NCBI GenBank assembly: GCA_937877655.1
Contig: CALFJC010000141.1
Coordinates: forward strand, 1-21,400
Length of the DNA stretch: 21,400 nt
Reading direction: 5' to 3'
Source of the DNA: an uncultured Selenomonadales bacterium
GTDB taxonomy: Bacteria > Bacillota > Negativicutes > Selenomonadales > Selenomonadaceae
The notes under the pieces were generated by a model that saw nothing but the letters and a program-made list of their open reading frames with translations, ran no database searches and had not been told where the DNA came from. The translations under genes and the position numbers were made by a program. Position 1 is the first letter of the stretch, and each line of letters begins with the position of its first letter. Below, piece after piece: positions 6,975-13,915 of this stretch.

Positions 6975-7368
6975 TTATTGTTTGGATTCAAATGTTGTAA
7001 GCGACATTCTGCGCGGCGAACCTTCGGTCATGTGCCACTTTAAAGTAGCTGAAGAGAATAACGATCGCTTGTTCATTCCGTCAATCGTTTACTATGAAAT
7101 CGTTCGCGGCTTGAAGGCGGCGGGCAAGACGCAGAAACTTTTGGCGTTTCATTTCCTTTACAGAGATGCCGAGCATCTTTCTTTGGATATGGACGCCATA
7201 GAAAAAGCCATTGACATTTACATTCAGCTTCGCAAGGGACAAAATATTGAAGACAACGACATTTACATTGCGGCAATTTCAATCGTTAACGGTTGCACAC
7301 TCGTCACGTCGAACACGCGGCATTTCGGACGCGTCGAAGGTTTGGATTTTATAAATTGGAGGGAGTAA
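6967..7368 (+). CDS. vapC: VapC-type PIN-domain ribonuclease toxin
   Basis: A 133-aa PIN-domain protein, the normal size for VapC, expected to be a Mg-dependent endoribonuclease inhibited by its cognate antitoxin. The acidic active-site residues are present: D7 in LDSNV, E44 in YYEIVRG, and D96/D98 in IEDNDIYIAA. The C-terminal TSNTRHF motif (114-120) supplies the last conserved polar position. The ATG at 6967 overlaps the stop of the preceding gene by 8 nt, implying coupled translation. The active site looks intact. Unusual context: it lies between fliH and fliI. Confidence 0.88.
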   Translation: MANYCLDSNVVSDILRGEPSVMCHFKVAEENNDRLFIPSIVYYEIVRGLKAAGKTQKLLAFHFLYRDAEHLSLDMDAIEKAIDIYIQLRKGQNIEDNDIYIAAISIVNGCTLVTSNTRHFGRVEGLDFINWRE

Positions 7369-7371
7369 ATT

Positions 7372-7821
7372 ATGAACACATGGCTTTTGCCGGCAAACGT
7401 AAACAAAAACAGCAAATATCATTACGAAATTGACAGAGCCCTTGAAAATCTCAAAACAATTTTTTGGGCGCAGAGCACGCCGCTTAAAAATATTGCGGTC
7501 GGAGAGATCGTTTACATTTATGAAAGTTCGCCCGTCCAAGCTGTCGGCTGGAAATGCAAAGTTCTTGCCGTAAGAGCTTCTTACGAGGCGACGAAAGAAA
7601 TTGATGACTCCGAATTTGAACACGGCGACGGCGGCATTTCCGATTTTTATATCAAAATCACCGCCCTTGCAAAATATGAAGGCGAGTCAAGAAAGAAATT
7701 GGCTTATCGCGAACTTCGCAAGAACGGCTTGACAACGAAAATGCAAAGCCCCATAAGAGCCAAAGATAATCTTTTGGAGTACATAAATTCGGTTGCGCCT
7801 TCGGTAAATTACGATGAGTAA
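7372..7821 (+). CDS. EVE-domain (PUA-like) protein
   Basis: A 149-aa protein resembling stand-alone EVE domains, which are PUA-like folds thought to bind modified bases and often found with restriction or toxin systems. Support comes from the N-terminal TWLLPAN strand, the FWAQSTPLKNIAVGEIVYIY segment (about 31-50), the following YESSPVQAVGWKCKV strand and the C-terminal pattern RELRKNGL...QSPIRA. No nuclease or ATPase domain is attached. It starts 3 nt after vapC with GGAGGGAG as ribosome site and overlaps the fliI start by 8 nt. Being tied to vapC, it may belong to the same cargo. The fold call is from pattern memory and is less certain than the neighbours. Confidence 0.7.
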   Translation: MNTWLLPANVNKNSKYHYEIDRALENLKTIFWAQSTPLKNIAVGEIVYIYESSPVQAVGWKCKVLAVRASYEATKEIDDSEFEHGDGGISDFYIKITALAKYEGESRKKLAYRELRKNGLTTKMQSPIRAKDNLLEYINSVAPSVNYDE

Positions 7822-9145
7822 AATTAAAAACGATATTAACCTGCAGAAACTCAAAATCGCAATCGACGAGTGCAACACGATAAAATTGACGGGCAAAGTT
7901 ACGCAAGTTGTCGGGCTGGTTATCGAGACGCAAGGTCCCGCCGTCAGCGTCGGAGAACTTTGTTATATCTCGTCGAAATTTCCGAACACGCCGCCCATTC
8001 CCGCCGAAGTTGTCGGTTTTCGCGAAGGCTTTGTAATGTTGATGCCGATTGGCGAAATGCAGGGCGTCGGTCCCGGTTGCGAAGTTGTAGCCGCGCAGAA
8101 AACTTTACAAGTCAGAGTCGGCGAAGAACTTTTGGGGCGCGTGCTTGACGGCTTGGGAAATCCTATGGACGGGCTCAGTCCCATTCTTTCGACGAAACAA
8201 TATCCCTTGCAGGCTCCGCCGCCGCATCCTTTGACAAGACCGCGAATCACTCAAAATCTTTATGTCGGCGTCCGCGCAGTTGACGGGCTTATAACAATGG
8301 GCGACGGACAACGTATCGGAATTATGGCGGGTTCGGGCGTCGGAAAATCTACGCTCCTTTCAATGATAGCCAGAAATACCGAAGCGGATATAAGCGTTAT
8401 CGGGCTTGTCGGCGAACGCGGGCGCGAAGTCCGAGATTTTATCGAGCGCGATTTGGGCGAGGCGGGTTTGAAAAGATCTGTCGTCGTTGTTGCCACAAGT
8501 GATCAACCTGCGCTGGTCAGAATCAAAGGAGCATTGACGGCAACGGCTATCGCGGAATATTTTCGAGATCAAGGGCACAAAGTTATTTTGATGATGGATT
8601 CTGTTACGCGCTTTGCAATGGCGCAACGCGAAGTCGGTTTGACAATCGGCGAGCCGCCCGCAACCAGAGGTTATACGCCTTCGGTCTTCGCGCTTTTGCC
8701 TAAACTTTTGGAACGCGCAGGCACTTCCGACAAAGGATCAATCACGGGAATTTATACGGTTTTGGTTGACGGAGACGATATGAACGAGCCCATTGCGGAC
8801 GCCGTCCGTTCGATTCTTGACGGGCACATTGTTTTAAGCAGGAGCATTGCCGCGCAGAATCATTATCCCGCGATTGATATTTTGGGTTCTGTCAGCCGCG
8901 TTATGAATGAAGTTGTTTCGCCGGAACATTTGCAAGCCGCGCAGAGGTTGCGGGCTTTGATGGCGGTTTACAAGGACGCCGAAGATTTAATTCATATCGG
9001 AGCATATGTCAAAGGATCGAGCAAGCGCATTGACGAAGCGATTAACAAGATTGATTCGATTAACGAATTTCTCTGTCAAGGAATTTTTGAAGTCGATACT
9101 TACGACGTTACGAAGAAAAAGCTGATGAAGATTTCGGGTAAGTGA
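7814..9145 (+). CDS. fliI: Flagellum-specific ATPase FliI
   Basis: FliI (443 aa) is the hexameric ATPase of the flagellar type III export apparatus, related to F1-beta. The N-terminal beta-barrel (LTGKVTQVVGLVIETQG, about 25-41), Walker A GSGVGKST (173-180), Walker B VILMMD (about 256-261) and the VGEPPATRGY-like segment (here IGEPPATRGYTPS) are all present. The ATG overlaps the end of the EVE gene by 8 nt. I see no good Shine-Dalgarno upstream, so translation probably depends on ribosomes finishing the EVE gene. That makes the inserted cargo functionally linked to flagellar export. Confidence 0.97.
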   Translation: MSKIKNDINLQKLKIAIDECNTIKLTGKVTQVVGLVIETQGPAVSVGELCYISSKFPNTPPIPAEVVGFREGFVMLMPIGEMQGVGPGCEVVAAQKTLQVRVGEELLGRVLDGLGNPMDGLSPILSTKQYPLQAPPPHPLTRPRITQNLYVGVRAVDGLITMGDGQRIGIMAGSGVGKSTLLSMIARNTEADISVIGLVGERGREVRDFIERDLGEAGLKRSVVVVATSDQPALVRIKGALTATAIAEYFRDQGHKVILMMDSVTRFAMAQREVGLTIGEPPATRGYTPSVFALLPKLLERAGTSDKGSITGIYTVLVDGDDMNEPIADAVRSILDGHIVLSRSIAAQNHYPAIDILGSVSRVMNEVVSPEHLQAAQRLRALMAVYKDAEDLIHIGAYVKGSSKRIDEAINKIDSINEFLCQGIFEVDTYDVTKKKLMKISGK

Positions 9146-9146
9146 C

Positions 9147-9596
9147 ATGAAAAAATTTAAATTCCAACTCGAAACGCTGTTGAAAGTCACGAGGCGCAAA
9201 AAAGATGATGCCGAGATGAAATTTGCGGAGGCGTCGCGCTATCTTGAGGAATGTCGCGAAAAACTTCAAATTTTGATGCGCGAATTGCAGGAAGTTCAGG
9301 AAGAATTTGCGGCTTTGACGGGCGAGGGCAAAAAAATTACAATCGGCAGAATCATGCTTTACAACCAGTTTTTTAATTGGAAGCGCGAACAAATCGAACA
9401 GCAACAGCAAGTTATTTTGAAGGCGACGCAGGACAAGCAACAGAAATTAAAAGCTTTGATGAAGATCATGACTTACTTAAAGAGCATTGAACAGCTTAAG
9501 GAAAAACGTTTGAGGGAATATAACGAGGCGGCACTTTTGGAGGAGCAAAAATTTTTGGACGAAATCGGCTTGCAACTTCACATAAGGAGAAATTGA
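9147..9596 (+). CDS. fliJ: Flagellar export protein FliJ
   Basis: FliJ (149 aa) is the coiled-coil central stalk of the export ATPase and escorts chaperones. The sequence begins with the typical KFKFQLETLLKVTRRKKDDAE and is almost wholly predicted coiled coil, rich in Lys, Glu and Gln. It starts one base after the fliI stop. The usual next genes (fliK, flgD, flgE) are not here. The operon continues with a methyltransferase and cell-wall hydrolases. Confidence 0.92.
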   Translation: MKKFKFQLETLLKVTRRKKDDAEMKFAEASRYLEECREKLQILMRELQEVQEEFAALTGEGKKITIGRIMLYNQFFNWKREQIEQQQQVILKATQDKQQKLKALMKIMTYLKSIEQLKEKRLREYNEAALLEEQKFLDEIGLQLHIRRN

Positions 9597-9597
9597 T

Positions 9598-10374
9598 TTG
9601 GGCAATTTTAATATCTGTCATGATTTTCGCTACGGGAAAATTATTTACAATCAAATGGATTTGTATGTCGGAAAATCCTTGAAACTTTACGGCGAATATT
9701 CTCAAGGCGAGGCGGAACTTTTTGACATGCTTATCGCGGAGGGCGATTGGGTAATTGAGGGCGGCGCGAATATCGGAGCGCATACCGTTCACTTGGCGCA
9801 ACTTGCCGGAGAAAGCGGCACGGTATTTGCTTTTGAACCGCAAAGATTGGCTTTTCAACTTCTGGCGGGCAATATCGCGATTAACAACTTAACCAACGTT
9901 CAATGCCTTCAGAAATGTCTTTCAGACGAATCGGGCACGGTGAAAGTTCCTGTGCTTGATCCTTCAAAGGAAAATAATTTCAGTGCCTTGTCTATGGAAA
10001 AAAATTATTCCGTCGGCGAAGTCGTTGAAGTTGTAACGCTGGATTCTTTTAATCTCAAACGCTGTGATTTTATTAAACTCGACGTTGAAGGCATGGAACT
10101 TAAAGTTTTGATGGGCGCGGAAAATCTCATAAAAAAATTTCACCCGATAATTTATGCCGAAGCAAATGCCGGCGCGAAAAGAATTCCGTTGCTTAATTGG
10201 ATTCGCGAGCACGATTATAAAATTTATCCTCATACGCCGCCTTTTTACAATCCCGAAAATTATTTCCGCAATACCGAAAATGTTTTCGGCGAAGCCGGCT
10301 CGGTAAATGTTTTGTGTGTGCCGCCGCAGAGAAATTGGCTTGAGATTGTCGGCGTTGAAGAAGTTTACGAATAA
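9598..10374 (+). CDS. FkbM-family SAM-dependent methyltransferase
   Basis: A 258-aa class I methyltransferase of the FkbM family, usually O-methylating sugars or polyketides. The SAM-binding motif I (VIEGGANIGAHTVHLA, 52-67), motif II acidic end (FAFEPQ, 78-82) and the FkbM signature IKLDVEGME (about 158-166) are clear. The TTG start at 9598 is one base after the fliJ stop, with AGGAGA inside the end of fliJ as ribosome site. Its place in a flagellar operon suggests a flagellin- or surface-glycan target, but that is inference from position alone. Confidence 0.88.
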   Translation: MGNFNICHDFRYGKIIYNQMDLYVGKSLKLYGEYSQGEAELFDMLIAEGDWVIEGGANIGAHTVHLAQLAGESGTVFAFEPQRLAFQLLAGNIAINNLTNVQCLQKCLSDESGTVKVPVLDPSKENNFSALSMEKNYSVGEVVEVVTLDSFNLKRCDFIKLDVEGMELKVLMGAENLIKKFHPIIYAEANAGAKRIPLLNWIREHDYKIYPHTPPFYNPENYFRNTENVFGEAGSVNVLCVPPQRNWLEIVGVEEVYE

Positions 10375-10406
10375 CGAAAGGCGACCTGTGCGCATTTCCG
10401 AATCGA

Positions 10407-10461
10407 TAATTTTTTGAAAGGCGATGAAAAATTTTGATTGAGATTCAAGGAATAGAGCGCG
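10407..10461 (+). repeat. Upstream copy of the transglycosylase leader and start region
   Basis: 55 nt that match 10561-10615 at 51 positions. The copy includes the leader, a ribosome-site region, a TTG start (10434) and the first codons of the transglycosylase gene. From this TTG the frame reads MIEIQGIER, then diverges and stops at a TAA (10509-10511) after 25 codons. The two copies are separated by 99 nt. It could act as a short leader ORF or simply be a duplication scar. Confidence 0.85.
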
Positions 10462-10560
10462 GCAACGTGACGTTGCATCCAGCTGACGCGCCTTGCCGCT
10501 CGACAATTTAAATTTTCTAACCGCGGTTGTACGCAACGCTGCGCATTGCTGGTTTCAAAT
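10462..10560. other. 99-nt segment between the two leader copies
   Basis: Rich in inverted repeats: GCAACGT/ACGTTGC (10462-10476), GCGGCAA (10459-10465) with TTGCCGC (10493-10499), and the palindrome AACCGCGGTT (10519-10528). Its G+C-rich, palindromic texture differs from the A/T-rich flanks, suggesting a small inserted element or a structured RNA. I cannot assign it to a known family. Confidence 0.5.
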
Positions 10561-10587
10561 TAATTTTTTGAAGGGAGACGAAAAATT

Positions 10588-11592
10588 TTGATTGAGATTC
10601 AAGGAATAGAACGCGTCGAAATGACGAAGCGAATAGATCAAATCAGACGGCGCGTTGCCGAGATTGAAGAAAAAATCGGCATGATCGGAGTCGGCGGCGA
10701 TTTTCAAACGACTTTAGAACGTGAAATTGCAAAGCAGGCAAAATTTACGGTCAAGCCGACTGAAGCGGTCGCCGACGTTCAGAAATTGCCCGCCGTAAAT
10801 AAGCCCGTCAATGAAAATGATGCGGCGAATTCCGCAAAAGTTGCGCAAGCTCTTCGCGAGGCGGAAAAAGTTGAGACAAATCAAACTCCGCCCGCCGAGA
10901 AAAAATCTGTCGAGCCCGCGCAGAAACATTTACCGGGCGAAGAAGCATTGCCGGGAAAAATTAATCAGCCGCAACAATTTCCTCAAAAAATTGAGCGCGT
11001 CGAAGTTCCCGACACCGAACTTGAAATTCCGAATCGCGAAGACAAAATTTTTGAGGATAATTATCTCGGCAAAAATGCGGAAGTTATTCCCGTCGAAGAT
11101 TTAATCATGCAGGCGGCTTATGAATACGGCGTTGATCCGCAAGTTGTCAAAGGCATTGTCGAATACATAAATCAACAGCAAACCGCGCAGATTCAGCCCG
11201 CCGAAACTTTTAATGCCGAAAATTTTTCTGTCGAAGATTTGATCGAGCAAGCGGCTGAAAATTACGGCGTTGATCCGCAACTCGTCAAAGCCATTGCCAT
11301 TGCCGAATCAGACATGAATCAAGATGAAATTTCTTCGGTCGGAGCAATCGGCGTTATGCAACTCATGCCCGAAACGGCGGCGGGGCTCGGCGTCAATCCC
11401 TACGACACTAACGAAAACATTGCGGGCGGCACGAAATATCTCAAGCAAATGCTCGACACTTTTGACGGCAATGTTCCTTTGGCGGTCGCGGCTTACAATG
11501 CAGGTCCCGGCGCGGTTAAACGTTACGGCGGTATTCCGCCCTACTCCGAGACGAAAAATTATGTCGGGCGCGTTATGGATATGTATCGATAA
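10588..11592 (+). CDS. Lytic transglycosylase (SLT domain), possible FlgJ-type rod muramidase
   Basis: A 334-aa protein with a C-terminal SLT (Slt70-like) domain that cleaves peptidoglycan glycan strands. Catalytic Glu240 lies in AIAIAESDMNQ, followed by GAIGVMQLMPETAAGLGVN, YLKQML and the VAAYNAGPGAVKRYGG motif. The N-terminal half is a low-complexity linker rich in Pro, Glu and Lys. No signal peptide or membrane anchor is visible, which would fit export through the flagellar type III channel as a FlgJ-like enzyme that opens the wall for the rod. Residues 169-192 repeat the first SLT helix at 215-238 (VEDLI.QAA..YGVDPQ.VK) but lack the catalytic Glu. The TTG start is preceded by AAGGGAGA (10571-10578). 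The start region is duplicated upstream. Confidence 0.85.
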   Translation: MIEIQGIERVEMTKRIDQIRRRVAEIEEKIGMIGVGGDFQTTLEREIAKQAKFTVKPTEAVADVQKLPAVNKPVNENDAANSAKVAQALREAEKVETNQTPPAEKKSVEPAQKHLPGEEALPGKINQPQQFPQKIERVEVPDTELEIPNREDKIFEDNYLGKNAEVIPVEDLIMQAAYEYGVDPQVVKGIVEYINQQQTAQIQPAETFNAENFSVEDLIEQAAENYGVDPQLVKAIAIAESDMNQDEISSVGAIGVMQLMPETAAGLGVNPYDTNENIAGGTKYLKQMLDTFDGNVPLAVAAYNAGPGAVKRYGGIPPYSETKNYVGRVMDMYR

Positions 11593-11604
11593 AGGATTTT
11601 GGTA

Positions 11605-12249
11605 ATGAAAAAATTTTTTATAATCTGCGCGGCGATTCTTTTAATAAATTCGTCAGCCTTCGCCGAAGAAAAAATTTTTGTTGACAACTTTATCTTGTGG
11701 ACGGCGCACCGCGATGAATTGGTTGATGAATACACGCTTAAACATTACGGGAAAATTTGCCGCGAAATAGTTCCGCAAGCAGTCGTTGTGCACTGGACGG
11801 CGTTTGGTACTCTCGAATCGGTTTGGAGATATTTTTACGCGGAAGAAATGCCTGACGACGAAGGAAGATTAAATGTTGCGTCTCAATTCATAGTTGACCG
11901 CGACGGAACGATTTGGCGGCTCATGCCCGAAACAAAATTTGCGCGACATGCAATCGGCTACAATCATTGCGCGATAGGGATTGAAAATGTCGGCGGCTAC
12001 GACGGGCGAGAGGATTTGACCAAGGCGCAATTAAAGGCGAATGTTCGGCTGATAAAATATTTGCACGAAAAATATCCGACGATAAAATATGTTTTCGGGC
12101 ATTATCAGCAGGACGCGGCACGGGCGAGCGGGCTTTTCATTGAAAATGTTCCGGACTATTACGCGAAAAAACCCGATCCCGGAAAAAAATTTATGCGCGC
12201 TTTAAGGTCTCGGTTGGAAAAGGACGGTTTAGTTTTTTATGACGAATGA
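11605..12249 (+). CDS. Secreted N-acetylmuramoyl-L-alanine amidase (Amidase_2)
   Basis: A 214-aa zinc amidase of the AmpD/Amidase_2 family that cuts the bond between N-acetylmuramic acid and the stem peptide. A signal peptide is clear: MKKFF, a hydrophobic core to residue 17, and a likely AFA cleavage site at 18-20, so it acts outside the cytoplasm. Motifs are VVHWTA (zinc ligand H63), the substrate-loop region RHAIGYNHCAIGIENVGG, FGH (H166) and DPG (D191) as the probable other zinc ligands. The ATG at 11605 follows AAAGGA (11591-11596) by 8 nt; a TTG two codons earlier is too close to it. Its 3' end overlaps azlC by 11 nt. Together with the transglycosylase it makes a wall-hydrolase pair. 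Confidence 0.87.
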   Translation: MKKFFIICAAILLINSSAFAEEKIFVDNFILWTAHRDELVDEYTLKHYGKICREIVPQAVVVHWTAFGTLESVWRYFYAEEMPDDEGRLNVASQFIVDRDGTIWRLMPETKFARHAIGYNHCAIGIENVGGYDGREDLTKAQLKANVRLIKYLHEKYPTIKYVFGHYQQDAARASGLFIENVPDYYAKKPDPGKKFMRALRSRLEKDGLVFYDE

Positions 12250-12955
12250 AAATCGGCAGGCGTTGATTGAAGGTTTCAGAGACGGTACGCCGATTGGTTT
12301 GGGATATTTTGTCGTGGGCTTTTCGCTCGGCATTGTCGCAAAATATGTCGGGCTGAGTCCGTTGCAAGGTTTTGTTATCAGTCTGCTGAACAATGCTTCG
12401 GCGGGCGAATACGCTGCGTTCACGGTTATCGGCTCGGACGCGCCTTACTTTGAAATTGCATTGCTTACATTCATTGCCAATGCCCGCTACATTTTGATGA
12501 GTACGGTTTTGAGTCAAAAATTTTCGCCCGATACGCCGTTTTACCACAGAATTTTTGTCGGTTTCGACGTTACGGACGAAATTTTTGGAATATCAATCGC
12601 TCGGAGCGGACGTTGGCTGAATCCTTTTTACAATTACGGCGCAATGTTGATTGCCTTGCCGGGCTGGTCGTTGGGCACGGCTTGCGGAATTGTCGCGTGG
12701 TATTTTTTTTCTGAAGCGGCGGTAAGTGCGTTGAGTGTTGCGCTTTACGGAATGTTTCTTGCCGTGATTATTCCGCCTGCGCGGAAAGAAAAAATTATTT
12801 TGGGCGCGGTCGTCGTGAGTTTTCTTTTGAGTTTTCTTGCCGAAATTTTTTTCCCCGAAATCTCGGCGGGCAACAGGACGATTATTTTGACGATTTTAAT
12901 TGCGGGCGCGGCGGCGATTCTTTTCCCCGTCAAGGAGAACGATAATGACGCATGA
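12239..12955 (+). CDS. azlC: AzlC-family branched-chain amino acid exporter, large subunit
   Basis: A 238-aa polytopic membrane protein with about six hydrophobic segments and the family start (ALIEGFRDGTPIGLGYFVVGFS). AzlC and AzlD together export branched-chain amino acids or their analogues in characterised relatives. The conserved intramembrane stretch FIANARYILMSTVLS (about 80-94) is present. The ATG lies inside the end of the amidase gene with AAGGACGG about 11 nt upstream. azlD begins 11 nt before this gene ends, the usual azlCD coupling. Substrate specificity cannot be read from the sequence. Confidence 0.9.
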   Translation: MTNENRQALIEGFRDGTPIGLGYFVVGFSLGIVAKYVGLSPLQGFVISLLNNASAGEYAAFTVIGSDAPYFEIALLTFIANARYILMSTVLSQKFSPDTPFYHRIFVGFDVTDEIFGISIARSGRWLNPFYNYGAMLIALPGWSLGTACGIVAWYFFSEAAVSALSVALYGMFLAVIIPPARKEKIILGAVVVSFLLSFLAEIFFPEISAGNRTIILTILIAGAAAILFPVKENDNDA

Positions 12956-13250
12956 CATTAACATTTACATTTTGGTTGCAAGCGCGGTGACTTTGGCGAT
13001 AAAAATTTTGCCGCTGACTTTGATTCGCGGCGAGATAAAAAATGTAACAATCCGCTCCTTCCTGCATTATGTGCCGTATGTGACGCTGGCGGTTATGACA
13101 TTCCCCGCGATAATCGACGCCACGCAGTCGCAAATTTCGGGCGGGCTGGCATTTGTTGCGGGAATTTTGGCGGCATGGTTCGGCGCAAGTCTTTTCAAAG
13201 TTGCGCTTTTATGTTGCTCTGTTGTTTTTGTCACGGAGTTATTTTTATGA
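12945..13250 (+). CDS. azlD: AzlD-family branched-chain amino acid exporter, small subunit
   Basis: A 101-aa membrane protein with about four hydrophobic segments. The pattern ILPLTLIRG...LHYVPYVTLAVMTFPAI is typical of AzlD. It acts with AzlC as the second half of the exporter. An open frame extends 15 codons upstream, but the ATG at 12945 has AAGGAGA (12932-12938) at proper spacing. The stop codon overlaps the next start as ATGA. Confidence 0.9.
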   Translation: MTHDINIYILVASAVTLAIKILPLTLIRGEIKNVTIRSFLHYVPYVTLAVMTFPAIIDATQSQISGGLAFVAGILAAWFGASLFKVALLCCSVVFVTELFL

Positions 13251-13645
13251 GTTTGGGTTATGGCGGCGGTTGTCGAAAAGTTGCGGAGGATGAAAACTTT
13301 GTTCTCTATGAATATTTTTCTTACAATCTGAGTTTTGAGGATCGCGAGAAAATTTTTGACGGGCTGATTATGATTAAAAAAAGTTCGTTGATTGAGCCCG
13401 AACGTCGCGAGAAATTTCGACGTATGCCGAGCGGGCGGCGCAAGAAGTTCACGAAAATCATTTTGCAGGAAGTTCCTTTTGAAGAACTGATTGATTCGGG
13501 CGAAGTTCAGATTGAAAATTGCAGTCACGCTTGGAAATTTTTTCCGAACGGAGTAGATTTTATCGCAAAATATCTCTGCGTAGAAATTTTTCGTTATTAT
13601 CAGCGCGAAGGAACTTTGCCGAATAAGTGGGGTTTGTTTGTTTAA
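13247..13645 (+). CDS. Hypothetical protein, 132 aa
   Basis: I do not recognise this family. The product is soluble and basic, with a Gly-rich start (MSLGYGGGCRKVAEDENF), a basic middle (RREKFRRMPSGRRKKF) and a C-terminal segment that keeps aromatic residues (FRYYQREGTLPNKWGLFV). The ATG is in an ATGA overlap with the azlD stop, so it is translated by coupling and cotranscribed with azlCD. No membrane segment or signal peptide is visible. It is the last plus-strand gene before the antisense-transcribed region. Confidence 0.7.
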   Translation: MSLGYGGGCRKVAEDENFVLYEYFSYNLSFEDREKIFDGLIMIKKSSLIEPERREKFRRMPSGRRKKFTKIILQEVPFEELIDSGEVQIENCSHAWKFFPNGVDFIAKYLCVEIFRYYQREGTLPNKWGLFV

Positions 13646-13695
13646 GAGAGTGCGCAACAAATTTTTTTTTGAAGTTTCGCTTCCGAGCTTTTCGT

Positions 13696-13724
13696 TTGAC
13701 ATTTTTTTATGCGGTGATTATAAT
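13696..13724 (+). promoter_or_regulatory. Consensus promoter for the antisense RNA
   Basis: TTGACA (13696-13701), exactly 17 nt, then TATAAT (13719-13724): a perfect sigma-70/sigma-A consensus and the best promoter in the window. No coding start with a ribosome site follows within 330 nt, so the likely product is a non-coding RNA starting near 13731. Confidence 0.8.
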
Positions 13725-13733
13725 TTGAAAGGC

Positions 13734-13762
13734 AAAAAAAATCGTCCTGCGCTGACAGGACG
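13734..13762 (-). terminator. Intrinsic terminator of the toxin message
   Basis: Read on the minus strand: CGTCCTG, loop TCAGCG, CAGGACG, one A, then eight T residues (13741-13734). This is a textbook intrinsic terminator about 80 nt after the toxin stop codon. The antisense promoter starts transcription at its far side, so the two RNAs would overlap almost completely. Confidence 0.8.
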
Positions 13763-13840
13763 GTGCTCATAGACGGTCTGCCCCCAAAATATGTTTAGGT
13801 AACGGATAAAAATTTTGGTCGCTGTCAGCTGTGGGAAAGC

Positions 13841-13915
13841 TTAGGCGGCTGTTTTGCTAAGTGCCAAGAGGATTATCGGCACGAGGATCGTAACCCTGAC
13901 GATAATCTTAAACAT
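13841..13915 (-). CDS. Candidate type I toxin: 24-aa hydrophobic peptide
   Basis: A short ORF, too small for routine gene callers. It starts with ATG at 13915-13913 and ends with TAA at 13841-13843. The peptide begins MFKIIVRV, continues with a hydrophobic run (TILVPIILLAL) and ends LSKTAA: one membrane-spanning stretch with a few basic residues, similar in size and character to Ibs-type toxins. The ribosome site AAGGGGGTGA matches the ideal AAGGAGGTGA except at one base and lies 5 nt before the ATG. It is masked in a CCCCC-GGAAA-GGGGG hairpin (13938-13924). With its own promoter, terminator and an antisense promoter, this fits a type I toxin-antitoxin locus. No homologue is recognised, so the toxin role is inference. 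Confidence 0.6.
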   Translation of the reverse strand: MFKIIVRVTILVPIILLALSKTAA

